A DNA stretch of 64,000 bases from Polyangium spumosum (GCF_009649845.1 NZ_WJIE01000007.1:1-64000), one strand, 5' to 3'. Positions 17,961 to 27,569 are shown, numbered from the stretch's first letter. Notes: generated from the sequence alone by a model not told the origin. Numbers and translations are program-made.

Positions 17961-19178
17961 ATGCGATCTTCGCGCGCTTCCCTCCTCGCCTCTCTCCTTT
18001 GCCTCGGAAGCCTGCTCGCGCCGAGCGCCCACGCCGCGCCGCCCGCGAAGGCCGGCAAGGGCCAGAAAGCGCCCGCGCCGCCGCCGCTGCCGCCCACGCC
18101 CGCGCGCCTCTGGATCATCGCGCCGACGATGGCGGGGCCGTGGACGATGCGGATCGACAACGACGGATCGGTCCCGATCCGCGTGCCCGCCGACGCGCGG
18201 CTGCTCCGGTTCGAGATCGAGGTGGAGGGCGAGAAGAAGCCGACGACGTGCGAGCTGCCGAAGGCGCTGCGCCCGCAGAGCTTCCCCGAGAGCCGAGCGC
18301 TCCTGCTCGGCCCGGGGCAGTCGTACGTCGAGCCCTTCGATCCGAAGCTCTTTTGCTTCGGCAAGGCCGCGGCCGCGCTCCGGCCGGGCGTCACCTTGCA
18401 CGCGAAGTTCGGCTGGGATCCGCCGAAGAAGTTCACGAAGAAGCCCCCCGCGCCGCCCTTCGCCGCCGAGAGCACCGAGCGCGAGGCCACGGTCGCGCCC
18501 CAGCCCGAGCTCCGCGCGCCCGCGATCGTGCTCGGCGAGAGCCCGCCGCCGCCTCCGCCGGCCACGAACACGAACGCGAACGCGCCCAAGCCGGCCGACG
18601 GCAAGCCCGCCGCGCCCGCGTCGGTCGTCGACGAGCGCGCAGGCAGGCTCGAGCTCACGGCCGACGCGTTCAAGGACGTGACCACGCCGCGTGGAGCCTC
18701 GGTGACGGTGAAGGCGACAAACGCGGGGCTCCGGCCGATCGTCGTCGCGCTGCGGCCCTGGATGCTCTCGTTCCACGTCGACGGGCCTTACGGCCACAGC
18801 AAGGATTGCCCCGGGGATCCGCCGCGTGGGCTGCCGAAGGACGCGTTCCGCGCGCTCAAGCCCGGCGACTCCACCTCGTTCACCGTCCTGCTCGGCGAAA
18901 TCTGCCCGGGGGGCACGTTCCCGCGCCCGGGCCTCTATCGCGTGACCGCCACGCTGAACGCCGGCGAGACCAGCGAGGGCGTCGAGGCGTACACGGCCGA
19001 GGTCAGCACGAAGACGCCCACGCTGCTGCGGCTCGCGTCCGCGCCCGAGCCCTTCTTCGCCGACCCGCCCAAGGCGCTGCCCCCGCCGCCGCCCCCGAAC
19101 AGCTCGTCGCCCGACGCGCCTGCGTCCCCGCCTGCGGCTGCGCCTGCGCCTGCGTCTCCCACGCCGGCTGGCCAATGA
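17961..19178 (+). CDS. Secreted proline-rich hypothetical protein
   Basis: A 405-residue protein. The signal peptide (25 residues, ending AHA) is why the ATG at 17961 is chosen over the upstream one at 17883. The mature protein has two beta-rich domains, about 40-175 and 235-375. They are separated by a low-complexity linker of Pro, Ala, Lys and Asn-Thr repeats and followed by a Pro/Ala/Ser tail. The second domain ([44 protein letters not shown]) reads like an immunoglobulin-like fold of the intracellular-proteinase-inhibitor or BsuPI type. Cysteines at DCPGDPP and EICPGG could pair. No enzyme motif is seen. Function unknown. Confidence 0.75.
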
Positions 19179-19183
19179 CCCCC

Positions 19184-19208
19184 CCGCTCGGCCCCCCCGG
19201 CCGAGCCG
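19184..19208. terminator. Hairpin between convergent genes
   Basis: A 10-base stem with one mismatch (ccgctcggcc / ggccgagccg) and a five-C loop sits between the stop of the plus-strand secreted protein (19178) and the TAA of the minus-strand haem protein (19209). No T-run follows. Likely a bidirectional terminator. Confidence 0.55.
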
Positions 19209-19805
19209 TTACTTGTTCACGGGGATGCGGATCACGAGGCCGCCCATCATGTCGCCTTCCTTGAAGTCCTTGCGCGGGCTGTCGGCGTGCTCGTTGTGGC
19301 AGTTCGCGCAGGCGGCGGCGACGGCCTTGTCCGGATAAACCGCGGTGAAATAGGTCTTGTCCGCGATTTTCTCCTCCGTGTAGTAGTTCTTGCCCGGGTT
19401 CTTCGCGACGAAGTCGAGGCCCGCCTTCTCGGCGTCCGTCTTCGCCTTGTTCTGCTGGTTGATCGGCCACTGCGAGAGGAGCGCGTACGAGAAGCTCGAG
19501 TTCGTCTTTTGCGCGTGCTCCGCGCCCATGCGCAGCATCTGCGCCGGCAGCGGGAGCGTCTTCTCTTCCTTGAACCGCTCGGTCGCCTTGATCGCCTTCT
19601 CGGCGACGAGGCGATCCACGACCTGACCCGCGTAGATCGCGCGATCGGCCGCGATCACCGCATAGAGCGCGTCCGCCATCTGCTGCGGCGCGATACCTCC
19701 CGCCGCGCCGCCCTCTCCACCTTTGCCGCAGCCTGCCGCCGTCACGCCGGCGAGGGCCAGGGCACCACACAGCAACGCGCCCGCCTTCGAGTGTCCCATC
19801 TTCAC
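19209..19805 (-). CDS. Monohaem DUF3365/Tll0287-like lipoprotein
   Basis: A 198-residue exported lipoprotein (lipobox AAGC near residue 26). One c-type haem site, CANCH, lies near residue 166 within AAACANCHNEHADSP. The helical region ahead of it (ADALYAVIAADRAIYAGQVVDRL, then the Lys-rich NKAKTDAEKAG) and the haem near the C-terminus fit the DUF3365/Tll0287 haem sensor or electron-carrier family. The GTG at 19805 lies about seven bases after GGAGAG, better placed than ATG 19799. It is the last gene of the redox operon, 16 bases after the multihaem cytochrome, and may be its periplasmic electron partner or a redox sensor. Confidence 0.8.
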   Translation of the reverse strand: MKMGHSKAGALLCGALALAGVTAAGCGKGGEGGAAGGIAPQQMADALYAVIAADRAIYAGQVVDRLVAEKAIKATERFKEEKTLPLPAQMLRMGAEHAQKTNSSFSYALLSQWPINQQNKAKTDAEKAGLDFVAKNPGKNYYTEEKIADKTYFTAVYPDKAVAAACANCHNEHADSPRKDFKEGDMMGGLVIRIPVNK

Positions 19806-19821
19806 GTCGTTCTCTCCTTGC

Positions 19822-21129
19822 TCAGCGCTTCCCCTGCGCTGCGCGCTTCTCGACCATGTCCACGCTCGCCACGTGTTTCTTCGGGCGACCGGCGAAGTTG
19901 GCCCGGACGAGCTCCGGGTCGGCGATCGAGTCGAGCGAGAAACCCACGCCGTGACAGCTCGTGCACACGTTGCGGACCATCTTCTCGCTCGGCCTCAAGT
20001 TGTCGTTCTGGTTGTGCTGTACCACGACAGGAGCGCTGTTCGACTGCTTCTCCCTCGGCATGTGGCACGTTGCACACGATACACCCGTCCCGGCCGCCGC
20101 CGCGCCGTTCATCTCGGCCTCCCACAACTTGAAGTGCGGCGACCGCTGATAGGACCGGCTGTGTTCGTCGTCGTGGCATCCGAGGCACGAGTCCACCGCT
20201 GCTTTGCGGGCGTTCACCGAGTGCCCGCCGTGACAGCTCTCACAGCCGACCTCGAGCTCCTGGGCCTCGGCGCGCATCGGCAGCCGCGCCGCGGCGGGGC
20301 TCATGGGGCCGAGGCCCACGGCGCTGCGCATTCCGTGCTTTCCCTGGCCAAACCCCTTGTTTTGTTCGGCGTGGCATCCCGCGCAGAGCGTGAGCGGCGG
20401 TTTGTTCGTCCACGGGGTCCCCGGCGTCCCGCCGTGACAACCCGAGCAGTTCACGCCCGCGCGCGCGTGCGCCGACGCCTCCCACTCGGAGACGAGCGCC
20501 GCCGAGAACGCCACCGTGCGCGGCGCGTCCTGGTCCTTCGCGCCGAGCGACTTCGTCTCCTTCGCGACCACCGCGACCCCGCGCGGCAAGACCTTCGCGG
20601 ACGCGAGCACGACGGGCTCGCCGAGGTGCTTCTTCAGGTAATCTTCCCAGAGCGCGCGGTTGTCGTGGTAGTTGTGGCAGCCCGCGTCGCTGCAGGTGTT
20701 GAACGCCATCCCCGCGTGGCTCGGCCGCTCGGTGCCCACGTCGCCGTGGCACTCGACGCAGAAATCCACGGGCAGCGTGTAGCCCTCGCGGTGCGTCCCC
20801 TCGGGCCAGTGCTCGACGTGGCAGGTGACGCAGCGGCGCGCGTCGATCTTTTCGAGATTCCCGGCGTTGCGCGGGTCGTTGAACTTCGAGGCCGGGTGCG
20901 AGTCGGCCGCGGTGCGCTGCTCGCCATGGCAATTCGTGCAGGCGTCGTCTTGGACCCCGCCGAAGGGCGTATGGCAGGACGAGCACGCCATTTCGATTTG
21001 ATGGTGCCCGTGGGAGGTCTCGTCGGGCAAATAAAGCGTCTGATCCGACGAGGTCAGCCGGAAGGCCCCGAACCCGCCCACGAGCCCCGTGAGCAGGAGC
21101 CAGGCCACAATCGAGGTACGCGTGCTCAT
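19822..21129 (-). CDS. Multihaem c-type cytochrome (11 haem sites)
   Basis: A 435-residue exported or membrane-anchored cytochrome. An N-terminal hydrophobic segment (residues 8-24) is a signal or anchor. I count ten CxxCH motifs (CSSCH, CTNCH, CVTCH, CVECH, CSGCH, CAGCH, CESCH, CLGCH, CATCH, CTSCH) plus one CSDAGCH, a Cys-x4-Cys-His variant. Extra histidines (HGHHQIEMA, HSVNA, HSRSYQRSPH) could be distal ligands. The mix of sites resembles the cytochrome c7/doubled-CxxCH and octahaem-type redox proteins. It lies 15 bases after the membrane oxidoreductase, so electrons probably move between the two across the inner membrane. Confidence 0.92.
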   Translation of the reverse strand: MSTRTSIVAWLLLTGLVGGFGAFRLTSSDQTLYLPDETSHGHHQIEMACSSCHTPFGGVQDDACTNCHGEQRTAADSHPASKFNDPRNAGNLEKIDARRCVTCHVEHWPEGTHREGYTLPVDFCVECHGDVGTERPSHAGMAFNTCSDAGCHNYHDNRALWEDYLKKHLGEPVVLASAKVLPRGVAVVAKETKSLGAKDQDAPRTVAFSAALVSEWEASAHARAGVNCSGCHGGTPGTPWTNKPPLTLCAGCHAEQNKGFGQGKHGMRSAVGLGPMSPAAARLPMRAEAQELEVGCESCHGGHSVNARKAAVDSCLGCHDDEHSRSYQRSPHFKLWEAEMNGAAAAGTGVSCATCHMPREKQSNSAPVVVQHNQNDNLRPSEKMVRNVCTSCHGVGFSLDSIADPELVRANFAGRPKKHVASVDMVEKRAAQGKR

Positions 21130-21144
21130 CTGGAGGCCCGCCTC

Positions 21145-24100
21145 TCAGTAGTAGTACACGGCAAGCACATGAAGCGCGATGAGGATCGGCAAAGGCCAGG
21201 TCAAGAGGAGGTGGACGAAGGAGGCGCGTAAGCGGCGATCCCGCGCCGCCACGGGGCTCCACCGGGAGCTCACCGCGAAGACGCCACCCGCGAGCGCGCC
21301 GAGGAGCACGACGGCGAGGAAATCGATCGTCAGGACGAGGTTCACCCGCGTGCCCGCGGAGAGCCCCGTGTGGAGGAAAAACAAAACCAGGGTGGCCGCG
21401 CCGAGCACGGCGTGGACCACGCGCCAGAACGGCACGTCCGCGGACCGGAACCGCCTCCAGCGCTTGCGCAAGGAGACCCCGAGGCTCGCCACGGCGAGCG
21501 CGACGAGGGCGTAGCCGCTCACCTGCTTCGCCACCCCCGGGCGCAAGAGCGCGTCGAGGACGACGCCCGTCCGGATGGAGCGGGAAGGAGGGATCGAGGG
21601 GGCGAAGGCCAGCACCAGGACGCAGGATACGGCCAGGACCGACGCAATGAGGAGAATCTTGCGACCGCGCTCCGGCGGAGGCGCGATCGAAGGCCGTACC
21701 GGCGGCACCGAGGGGGTCTGCAGCGCGCCCGGCGGGATGCTGAGGCGCTTCGGCGGCACCCAGCTCCGCCGCGACATCGGCGCACGGTCCGCAGGAGGGA
21801 GGAGCGAGTCGCGCGAGACCGAGAGGACGTCGGCGATCTCGGCCTCGTCGATGCCCCCGAGCAGCGAGATGCGCGGCCGCGACGCCGAGGAGCTCTCCCT
21901 TCGCTCCTCCGTCTCCGCGAGGGCCGCCTCGATCGCCGAGAGCCGCCGCGCCGAGGAGGGCGGGATCTCCGAGGGCGACGTCGCGTAGAGGGTCGGCTCG
22001 ATCGAGGGCAGAGGGGCGGGCGGCGGCAGCGCGTCCTCGACCGCGACGATGGCCACGTGCGAGGGCGGGAGGATGACGCCGCTCGAGATGGCCCCGCTCG
22101 AGATGGGGCGGGACGAGACCGGCGGCATGGACGAGGGCGGAGCCGAGCGCGGGGAGGACGCCGGCGGGGCCGACACGACGCGCACCGAGCCGGCCGGCGG
22201 GGTCGATCGGCGGATGGGCCCTTCGGCCCTGCCACGCGCAGCAAGGCCGAGGACGAGCCCCGTCGCGGGCGTCGGCGTGTGCGCAGGCGGCAGCGCCTCG
22301 CCGCCGAGCCCGATGAGCGCGATGCCCGCAGGCGGGGTCGAGGTCCGGCGCGGGCTGCGTGGCGTGATCAGCACGCCCGAGGGCGGCGTCAGCGAGGAGG
22401 CGCGGACCGACGCAGGTGCTTGCAGCTCCAACGAGCGGGCCGAGCGCGGCACGACCGGGATGCCCGTGGGCGGCGTGGGCGCCGTGTCGTCGCGGGGGGC
22501 GGGCTCGAGCGAGAGGCGCGCCGAGCGCGGGGCGATCTCGGTGCCGGCCGGCGGCGTCTCCGAGGCGAGCGCGGCGCCGCGGCGCGCGACGGGCGCCTCC
22601 TCGGGCGCCTCGAACGCAGCGGCGACGCCGAAGCCGGCCTGCGCGCTCGCCTCGGCCGAAGGGGGCGGCGGGATCGACGAGCGGAGCGTGCTCGGGGGCG
22701 GCAGGTCCACGGCTGCGCGCGCGACCAGGCTCGCGCTGCGCATGGACATCGGCGCCGGCTCGATGTCGTCGTCGTCGTCGGCAGGCGCGAGCGGGAGGCT
22801 CCGCCGGCCGAGATCCAGCGCGCCCGGGAGCTCCGGCGTCCGCTCGGCGATGGTGACCGAGAAGCGCTGAGAGCGCGGCGCGTCGTCGAGCCGCGACGAG
22901 GGCACGGAGGCGAGCGAGGACGGCGGCGGGACGCTCGCGTGTTGCGAGGAGTCGAGCCGCGACGAGGGCGAGAGGTCTCCGCCGCGACGGCTGCGTGGAC
23001 CCTCGCCCCGGCGCGACCGAGGCCCGCCGTCGCCGCGCCGGCTGCGCGGCCCCTCGCGCCACGACGCGGGCATCGGCTCGAAGACGCTCACGGGGCCGTC
23101 CAGGCCGAGCAGCTCCGAGAGCAGCGGCTTGCACGAGCCGCAGAGCGTGCCCGCGCCGGTCTTCGTCCCGAGCGCCTCCACGCTCTGACAACCGCCGTCG
23201 ATCGCCAGCGCGAGCGCGCCCCGCGTGACGCGCAGGCAGCCGCAAACGATCGCGTCTTCGGCCCACTCCGTGACGGGCGCGGACTCGGACTTCGGCCACA
23301 GGTTGCCGGTGCCGCGGAACCTGCGCATGTCCCAGAACGAGAGCGGCAGCGGCGCCTTGAGCAGCTCGCGGATGCGGTCGAGGTTGTCCCACTCGCCGAC
23401 GGTCACCGCGCCGATGAGCCGTCCGTCGCGGACCACGAGCTTGCGGTAGACGCCGCCGCCGTTGAACACGAGCGCGTTGCCGCCGAGGCGCTGATCGCCG
23501 TCGTGCTCGCCGAGGGCCGCGACGGTCACGCCGAGCAGCTTGAGCTTCGCCGAGGTGTCGGCGCCGTCGAAGGTCCGCTCGGCGCCGAGCAGGTTCGCCG
23601 CGAGCACGTCGACCATCTGGTAGCCCGGCAGGACGAGGCCGTACGTCGTGCCCCGGTGCGACGCGCACTCGCCGATCGCGAAGATCTGCTCGTCGGGGTT
23701 GCGTGTCTTCTTGTCGATGGCCTGCAGCCGATCGTCCACCACGATCCCGCCATTCGCGGCCATCTGCAGGCCCGCGGCCTTCGCGAGCTCGCCGCGCGGA
23801 CGGACGCCGGCCGCGAAGATCACCATGCCCACGATGAGCGTCTCGCCGTCGTCGAAGTGCAGGCGCAACCCCAGCTCGGGCGTGACGTCCTCGTCGTCCT
23901 CGGCGGCGGCGCGGTACGAAACTGGCTGGTACGACCCGCCCGCGAGCCCGAGCGAGACCTCTTCGATCCGGACGAGCTTCTTGCCGCAGCGGACCTTCAC
24001 GCCCATCCGCTCGACCTTGTCGCGTAGCGCCGCGCCGCCGTCGGCGTCGAGCTGGCGCGGCATGAGCCACGGCGACACCTCCACGACGTGCACGTCGAGC

Positions 24101-24624
24101 TCGAGGTCGAAGACCGCCTTCGCCGCCTCCAGCCCGAGCAGGCCTCCGCCGATGACGGCGGCGCTCTTCAGCGTCGCGGGATCATAGGCGTACTCCTCGA
24201 TGTCGCAGACGTCGTCGAGCGTGCGGTAGACGAAGCAGCCCGCCAGGTTCGCGCCCTCGATCGGCGGCACGAAGGGGCTCGAGCCCGTGGCGAGGATGAG
24301 GCGGTTGTACTCGACGCGGCGCCCCGAGCGCGAGACGACCACGCTGCTGCCGCGGTCGATCTCGACGACGGGATCTCCCGTGAAGAGCTCGATCCCGCTC
24401 TGCTCGTACCAGTCCGGCGGCGCGAGCGAGAACGTCGAGAGGGGACGTCCGGCGAAGAACTCGGTGAGGTGCACGCGGTCGTACGCGGGGAACATCTCCT
24501 CGCCGAACACGACGATGCGGATCTCGTCGTTCGCGCCGTACTCCACCATTCGCTGGCAGAGCTTCCAGCCGACCATCCCGTTGCCGATGATCACCAGGGT
24601 CTGGGACTGGTCGCTCAGGTCCAC
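21145..24624 (-). CDS. Fused FAD/[2Fe-2S] NirB-like oxidoreductase with C-terminal haem-b-type membrane domain
   Basis: A 1159-residue fusion. Residues 8-425 are a pyridine-nucleotide:disulphide-type flavoprotein, like the N-terminal half of NAD(P)H nitrite reductase NirB (IGNGMVGWKLC FAD site, VIGGGLLGLEAAK NAD site, IFAIGECASHRG). Residues about 460-520 are a BFD-like [2Fe-2S] domain (CGCLRVTRG, then GTLCGSCKP). About 430 residues of Ser/Pro/Arg low complexity follow, including copies of GPRSRRG and many PPSS and APRS patches. The last 170 residues carry about five membrane helices with histidines placed as haem ligands (HAVLG, FFLHTG, SFVHLLL, ALHVLAVYYY), as in cytochrome b561/ferric reductase-like domains. 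No sirohaem domain is present. GTG start; first gene of the redox operon. Confidence 0.85.
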   Translation of the reverse strand: MDLSDQSQTLVIIGNGMVGWKLCQRMVEYGANDEIRIVVFGEEMFPAYDRVHLTEFFAGRPLSTFSLAPPDWYEQSGIELFTGDPVVEIDRGSSVVVSRSGRRVEYNRLILATGSSPFVPPIEGANLAGCFVYRTLDDVCDIEEYAYDPATLKSAAVIGGGLLGLEAAKAVFDLELDVHVVEVSPWLMPRQLDADGGAALRDKVERMGVKVRCGKKLVRIEEVSLGLAGGSYQPVSYRAAAEDDEDVTPELGLRLHFDDGETLIVGMVIFAAGVRPRGELAKAAGLQMAANGGIVVDDRLQAIDKKTRNPDEQIFAIGECASHRGTTYGLVLPGYQMVDVLAANLLGAERTFDGADTSAKLKLLGVTVAALGEHDGDQRLGGNALVFNGGGVYRKLVVRDGRLIGAVTVGEWDNLDRIRELLKAPLPLSFWDMRRFRGTGNLWPKSESAPVTEWAEDAIVCGCLRVTRGALALAIDGGCQSVEALGTKTGAGTLCGSCKPLLSELLGLDGPVSVFEPMPASWREGPRSRRGDGGPRSRRGEGPRSRRGGDLSPSSRLDSSQHASVPPPSSLASVPSSRLDDAPRSQRFSVTIAERTPELPGALDLGRRSLPLAPADDDDDIEPAPMSMRSASLVARAAVDLPPPSTLRSSIPPPPSAEASAQAGFGVAAAFEAPEEAPVARRGAALASETPPAGTEIAPRSARLSLEPAPRDDTAPTPPTGIPVVPRSARSLELQAPASVRASSLTPPSGVLITPRSPRRTSTPPAGIALIGLGGEALPPAHTPTPATGLVLGLAARGRAEGPIRRSTPPAGSVRVVSAPPASSPRSAPPSSMPPVSSRPISSGAISSGVILPPSHVAIVAVEDALPPPAPLPSIEPTLYATSPSEIPPSSARRLSAIEAALAETEERRESSSASRPRISLLGGIDEAEIADVLSVSRDSLLPPADRAPMSRRSWVPPKRLSIPPGALQTPSVPPVRPSIAPPPERGRKILLIASVLAVSCVLVLAFAPSIPPSRSIRTGVVLDALLRPGVAKQVSGYALVALAVASLGVSLRKRWRRFRSADVPFWRVVHAVLGAATLVLFFLHTGLSAGTRVNLVLTIDFLAVVLLGALAGGVFAVSSRWSPVAARDRRLRASFVHLLLTWPLPILIALHVLAVYYY

Positions 24625-24886
24625 CGTCGGTCTCCGCTCACCCCTCGTACCCTCGGCCCTCGCGGCGCTCGGCCCTTATACTCCATCCCGGTATTTCCCG
24701 GACGAAAGCAAAGGCTCAAAAGATCTCGCAAGCCGATTGGACAGGCAATGACGCCCACGGAAATGGGCCGCATTCCGCGCTCACCTGCCCTGCCCTGCGC
24801 CACGGGCCTCGAGACAGGCTGGGCCCGCCGCGCCGCTCGTGCAAGCCGAACTGCAAACCTCCGGGAAAAGGAGCACAAAGCGTCAA

Positions 24887-25606
24887 TCAATCGACGGACG
24901 GAACGGTCGCGTTCACCCAGGTGGCCACGCCTCGCGCGGCCGCGGGCGCGCGGAACCCCGCGGCCGAGAGCTCGCGTTGCATGCAGTTTGCCGCGGCCTC
25001 GTAGCGCGGCTCCGTGCCGCTCGTGCTGATCGACGAGGGCACGATGTAGCCGTCCACGTCGATCTTGAAGCGGAGCACGATCGTGTCGGGTGGGAGGATC
25101 TTGCCGTCCGCGCCGCGACAACGCGTGACGAGCGGATAATAAAGTTGCGCCCGCGCCGCGCGCTCGACGGCGGACGAAGGGATGCCCTCGTGCACGTCGG
25201 GGCTCCCCGCCTGGATGTGGATTCGTTTTCGCGCGCGCGGGAGGGCTGACGCTGCGGCTGCCGCGTCGACGCCGCCGTCGAGGCCTCCGCCCGCCTCGCG
25301 AGCCTCCTCGCGGACACCCGTCTCCGTACCCACGAGCGTGCCTCCGTCCGGCCCCGTCGGCGTGGTCGACGCCTTCGGCGCAGCGGCGAGGATCTCCTCG
25401 AGCACGCCTGGCACCGCCTCCTTCGCGACGGGCGCGCCGCCGTCCTCGGGCTCGGCGAGCGGCAAGCGCGCGGCGGCCTCGGGCGAGAACACGGACGAGC
25501 TCGCGCGTGGCGAGGGCAGAGGCGCGGGCGCTTGCTCCTCGCTCGTGCACGCCACGAGCGCGACGACGAGGACGGCCACGACGACGACGGTTTGCGCGCT
25601 TCGCAC
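24887..25606 (-). CDS. AgmX/PglI C-terminal domain lipoprotein
   Basis: A 239-residue lipoprotein. The GTG at 25606 starts a short signal peptide ending in LVAC (Cys near residue 20). A long Ala/Pro/Glu/Gly-rich linker follows. Residues about 145-235 match the TonB-C-like AgmX/PglI C-terminal domain of myxobacteria: YYPLVTRCRGADGK, then LRFKIDVDGYIVPSSISTSG, and a CMQREL helix. AgmX/PglI proteins are linked to gliding machinery or polysaccharide traits; this paralogue's role is unknown. The 280 bases downstream to 24624 form the leader of the redox operon, where I see no clear promoter box. Confidence 0.75.
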   Translation of the reverse strand: MRSAQTVVVVAVLVVALVACTSEEQAPAPLPSPRASSSVFSPEAAARLPLAEPEDGGAPVAKEAVPGVLEEILAAAPKASTTPTGPDGGTLVGTETGVREEAREAGGGLDGGVDAAAAASALPRARKRIHIQAGSPDVHEGIPSSAVERAARAQLYYPLVTRCRGADGKILPPDTIVLRFKIDVDGYIVPSSISTSGTEPRYEAAANCMQRELSAAGFRAPAAARGVATWVNATVPSVD

Positions 25607-25667
25607 GGTGCGTAGGGTCCACCGAAAGCGCGCGGCTTGCAACGGACTGGGATAACCTCCGCGGCCC

Positions 25668-27569
25668 GTGCGCGACCTCTGGCTGATCCTCCGCGCCGTC
25701 CGTCGCTCCTTGCGCGGCGGCCCGCTCTTCGGCTTCGTCCTCGCGGTGGGCCTCTCGTCGCTCTCGGGCGTCATGGCCGGCGTCTTGCCGGGCCTCGTGG
25801 GCGTCTCGATCGGCGCCGTCCTCGATCGCCCGGCGTCGCCGAGCCCGGGCCTCGCGGGCCTGTTCGCGCGGCTCGTGTCGGGCGAGGGCCCCTGGGTCGT
25901 CATCGCCGCGACGCTCGCGGCCGTGACGCTCACGGTGGGCGTGACGATGGCGCAGAGCCGCGCGGGCTCGGAGCTCTCGGCCGAGCTCACGGCGGCGCTA
26001 CGCGTGGAGCTCGTGCGCGCCGCGCTCTGGGCCTCGCCGCGCGCCGTGGACGCGGCCGGCGCGCGCGCGCTTTCGCCGAAAGGCGCTCCTCCCGCGCCGC
26101 CCGGCGTGAAGGCGCCCCAGGTGCGCGGCTTCGAGGCGGTCAAGCTCGTCATCGCGCGGGACGCCGCGGCCGTATCGGACTTCGCGGTCGCGGTGATCAC
26201 GGGCCTGCCGCAGGCGATCGTCACGTTGCTCGTCCTCGCCTTCGAGCTCGCCTCGGGCGGCGCGTGGCCCGTGCTCGTGGGCACGGCGCTGCTCTTCGTG
26301 CTCTCGCGCTTGCTCTCCGATCGCGCCTCGCGCCGCGTGGGCGAGCGGATGCAGGTGATGCAGCGCGCGGACACGGCGGTCTTCGGCGCGCTCGGCGAGA
26401 TGCTCGCCGGCACCGAGGAGCTGCGCCTGCTCGGCGCGCGGCAGACGGCGCTCGTGGAGGTCTCCGCCGCGGCGCATCGCGCGGCCGACGCGCGCCGTAG
26501 TTTCGCGGCTGCGCTCGCGGCGTCGGGGCAGATCAAGAGCGTGCTCGCGGCGATGTCGCCGCTCGTCATCCTCGTCGCGCTTCGCTTGTCTGGCCGCGCG
26601 CACGAGGCGGGTGACGTGGCGAAGCTCCTGCTCGTCACGCCGCTCCTGCTCGCGCGCTTCGAGGCGCTCGACGGCCTCCGCTCGGGCTTGCTCGAGCGCG
26701 CGCCGCTGCTCGCCTCGCTCCGCGATCTGCTCTCCTTGCCCCCGCATCCGCCCGAGCCCGAGGACCCGCTGCCGCTCGCGGCGCTCGCGAGTGACGAGGT
26801 CGTGATCGAAGGCGTCGGCTACCGGCCCGAGGGGGCGCAGGACGACGTGCTCTCGGACCTCTCGCTCCGGATCCCCGCGGGCGCGGTGGTGGCGATCTGC
26901 GGCGCATCGGGCTCGGGCAAGTCCACGCTCGTCCGCCTGCTCTTGCGGCTCGACGATCCGACACGTGGCAGGATCGAGGTGGGCGGCGTCGACCTCACGC
27001 GCCTCTCGCCGAAGGACCTCGCGCGCCTCTTCGCGGTGCTCGGCCAGGCGTCCGTGCTCTTCGAGCGCTCGGTCGCGGAGAACCTCGGGCTCGGCCTCGC
27101 AGAGCCGCCGGACGAGGCTTCGATGCAGCGTTTGCTCGCGCGCGTGCGCCTCGACGCTCTCGCCGCGGGCAAGGACGGCCGAGGGCTCGATGTGGTGGTG
27201 CGCAAGGTGCCGCCGAACTTCTCGGGCGGCGAGCAACGCCGGCTCCTGCTGGCGCGCATGCTCCTCCGCGACGCGCGCCTGCTGGTGCTCGACGAACCCG
27301 AGGCGGGGCTACCTCAGGCCACGGCGGAGGAGCTGCTCGGCAACGTCGTCGAGCTCGCGGCGGGTCGGACGACGATCGTCGTCACGCACGCGCCGCACCT
27401 CGTGAAATCGACGTTCAACGTGGTGCTCGACAAGGGCCGTATCGCGGCGATGGGCACGCACGAGGAGCTCGTGCGGACGTCGGAGGCCTATCGGGCGTTG
27501 TTATCGGAAGGGCAACGCAAGCAAGCGGCGGGGCCGGGGCCCTCGGCTCGAGCGACGGTCGCACCATAG
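25668..27569 (+). CDS. ABC exporter, fused membrane and ATP-binding domains
   Basis: A 633-residue half-transporter. Residues 15-365 form the six-helix exporter domain. Residues 385-620 form the ATPase: Walker A GASGSGKST, signature FSGGEQRR, Walker B LLVLDEPEAG and the H-loop THAPH. The signature is FSGGE rather than LSGGQ, and the D-loop reads EAGLPQ in place of the usual SALD, so catalysis may be asymmetric or slow. It starts with GTG 62 bases from the divergent lipoprotein gene. The partner could be a second half-transporter elsewhere or itself as a homodimer. The substrate is unknown. Confidence 0.85.
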   Translation: MRDLWLILRAVRRSLRGGPLFGFVLAVGLSSLSGVMAGVLPGLVGVSIGAVLDRPASPSPGLAGLFARLVSGEGPWVVIAATLAAVTLTVGVTMAQSRAGSELSAELTAALRVELVRAALWASPRAVDAAGARALSPKGAPPAPPGVKAPQVRGFEAVKLVIARDAAAVSDFAVAVITGLPQAIVTLLVLAFELASGGAWPVLVGTALLFVLSRLLSDRASRRVGERMQVMQRADTAVFGALGEMLAGTEELRLLGARQTALVEVSAAAHRAADARRSFAAALAASGQIKSVLAAMSPLVILVALRLSGRAHEAGDVAKLLLVTPLLLARFEALDGLRSGLLERAPLLASLRDLLSLPPHPPEPEDPLPLAALASDEVVIEGVGYRPEGAQDDVLSDLSLRIPAGAVVAICGASGSGKSTLVRLLLRLDDPTRGRIEVGGVDLTRLSPKDLARLFAVLGQASVLFERSVAENLGLGLAEPPDEASMQRLLARVRLDALAAGKDGRGLDVVVRKVPPNFSGGEQRRLLLARMLLRDARLLVLDEPEAGLPQATAEELLGNVVELAAGRTTIVVTHAPHLVKSTFNVVLDKGRIAAMGTHEELVRTSEAYRALLSEGQRKQAAGPGPSARATVAP

